NCBI RefSeq assembly: GCF_001953745.1
Contig: NZ_LWLN01000001.1
Location: 558,001 to 622,000 of the forward strand
Direction of reading: 5' to 3'
DNA: 64,000 bases
Source: Natrinema saccharevitans
GTDB taxonomy: Archaea > Halobacteriota > Halobacteria > Halobacteriales > Natrialbaceae
This document shows positions 63,774-64,000 of this stretch, piece after piece. The stretch's first letter is position 1. Each line of letters starts with the position of its first letter. The notes beneath the pieces were generated by a model that made no database searches, had not been told where the DNA came from, and worked only from the letters and a program-made list of their open reading frames with translations. A program made the translations under genes and the position numbers.

Positions 63774-64000
63774 TCACTCCTCGAGTCCGGTACCGAGCAT
63801 GCTCTCGAACTGTGCGCAGTCCTCGCGGTCGCCGATGACGACCAGCGTGTCGCCGACCTCGAGGACGGTCTCCGGCGTCGGCGGCGAAATCAGTTCCTCT
63901 CCGCGCTGGATGGCGACGACCGAGACGCCGGTCCGATCGCGGACGTTCGCCTCCGCGAGGCTCTGGCCGGCGACGTCGGCACCCTCGGCGACCCCGTACC
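63774..64000 (-). CDS. TrkA-C domain protein (partial, runs off the window)
   Basis: The last 75 codons of a minus-strand gene, ending TGA at 63774-63776. They read as a TrkA-C (RCK_C) domain: VAGQSLAEANVRDRTGVSVV, then EELISPPTPETVLEVGDTLVVIGD and a C-terminal LGTGLEE. The domain binds regulatory ligands and gates K+ channels or antiporters. It is 33 bases upstream of the antiporter gene, so the two are probably one operon. The N-terminal domain is beyond the window. Confidence 0.85.
   Translation of the reverse strand, partial: YGVAEGADVAGQSLAEANVRDRTGVSVVAIQRGEELISPPTPETVLEVGDTLVVIGDREDCAQFESMLGTGLEE

Noticed and set aside
1-64000. CRISPR array, rRNA genes, intact insertion sequences or an origin with orc1/cdc6
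   Set aside because: No regularly spaced direct repeats, rRNA sequence, transposase frame or orc1/cdc6 gene was seen.

Overview
The window is a stretch of haloarchaeal chromosome, most like the Natrialbales (Natrinema/Haloterrigena type). Pointers are the high GC, very acidic proteins, strong GC preference at third codon positions, TATA boxes 25-30 bases upstream of start codons (many genes look leaderless), and many haloarchaea-only families: the cdrS-ftsZ2-cdrL locus, GfcR, bat-type HTH, DUF7344-like regulators and a pilus-like cluster. The species is inference. No rRNA, CRISPR, replication origin or intact insertion sequence was seen. One tRNA (Tyr, GTA) is present.

Layout. 0-9.7 kb: metabolism and translation (M20 amidohydrolase and threonine ammonia-lyase pair, esterase, pyrE, class II aldolase with a HAD phosphatase, thrS with a structured leader, gfcR, methylaspartate mutase S subunit). 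9.8-16.5 kb: UspA, ribosomal protein L15e with a structured leader, Rio2 kinase, MBL hydrolase, lipoate ligase, endonuclease IV, methyltransferase. 16.6-23.0 kb: an accessory block with several broken genes. It holds a minus-strand operon of DUF6230-like, DUF6114-like, secreted acidic and DUF5518-like membrane proteins (DUF6114-like broken by an amber codon, DUF5518-like by a frameshift), a frameshifted bat-type HTH gene, a palindromic element, an intact ABC-2 exporter pair, and a ruined ACR3 arsenite pump. 23-32.9 kb: conserved hypothetical, alpha/beta hydrolase, ncsA, the cell-division locus ftsZ2-cdrS-cdrL with five copies of GTAAGAC between cdrL and cdrS, tRNA-Tyr, and a MacB-like ABC exporter. 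32.9-39.1 kb: Lhr helicase, archaetidylserine decarboxylase, and two convergent MinD-like ATPases, one fused to a KaiC-like domain without a P-loop. 39.2-51.4 kb: PQQ-repeat lipoprotein, then an eight-gene pilus/secretion-like cluster (coiled-coil protein, TadA-type ATPase, TadC-type membrane protein and four pilin-like or membrane-anchored proteins, one of 1015 residues). 51.4-64 kb: EamA transporter, DUF7344-type regulator, a complete dipeptide/oligopeptide ABC operon, RNase H, DUF2240, a second palindromic element, small proteins, HAD hydrolase, and an antiporter with a TrkA-C protein.

The most original observations are: (1) a DUF6230/DUF6114 pair, which I know as an actinobacterial pairing, built into a four-gene haloarchaeal envelope operon; (2) the repeated GTAAGAC operators at the cdrS-ftsZ2 promoter; (3) two palindromic elements whose ends share TAGTA...GAAA, one of which supplies the stop codon of the gene before it and a TATA-like box for the gene after it; (4) AT-rich patches inside the giant pilin-like gene and the adjoining lipoprotein gene; (5) structured leaders before thrS and rpl15e.
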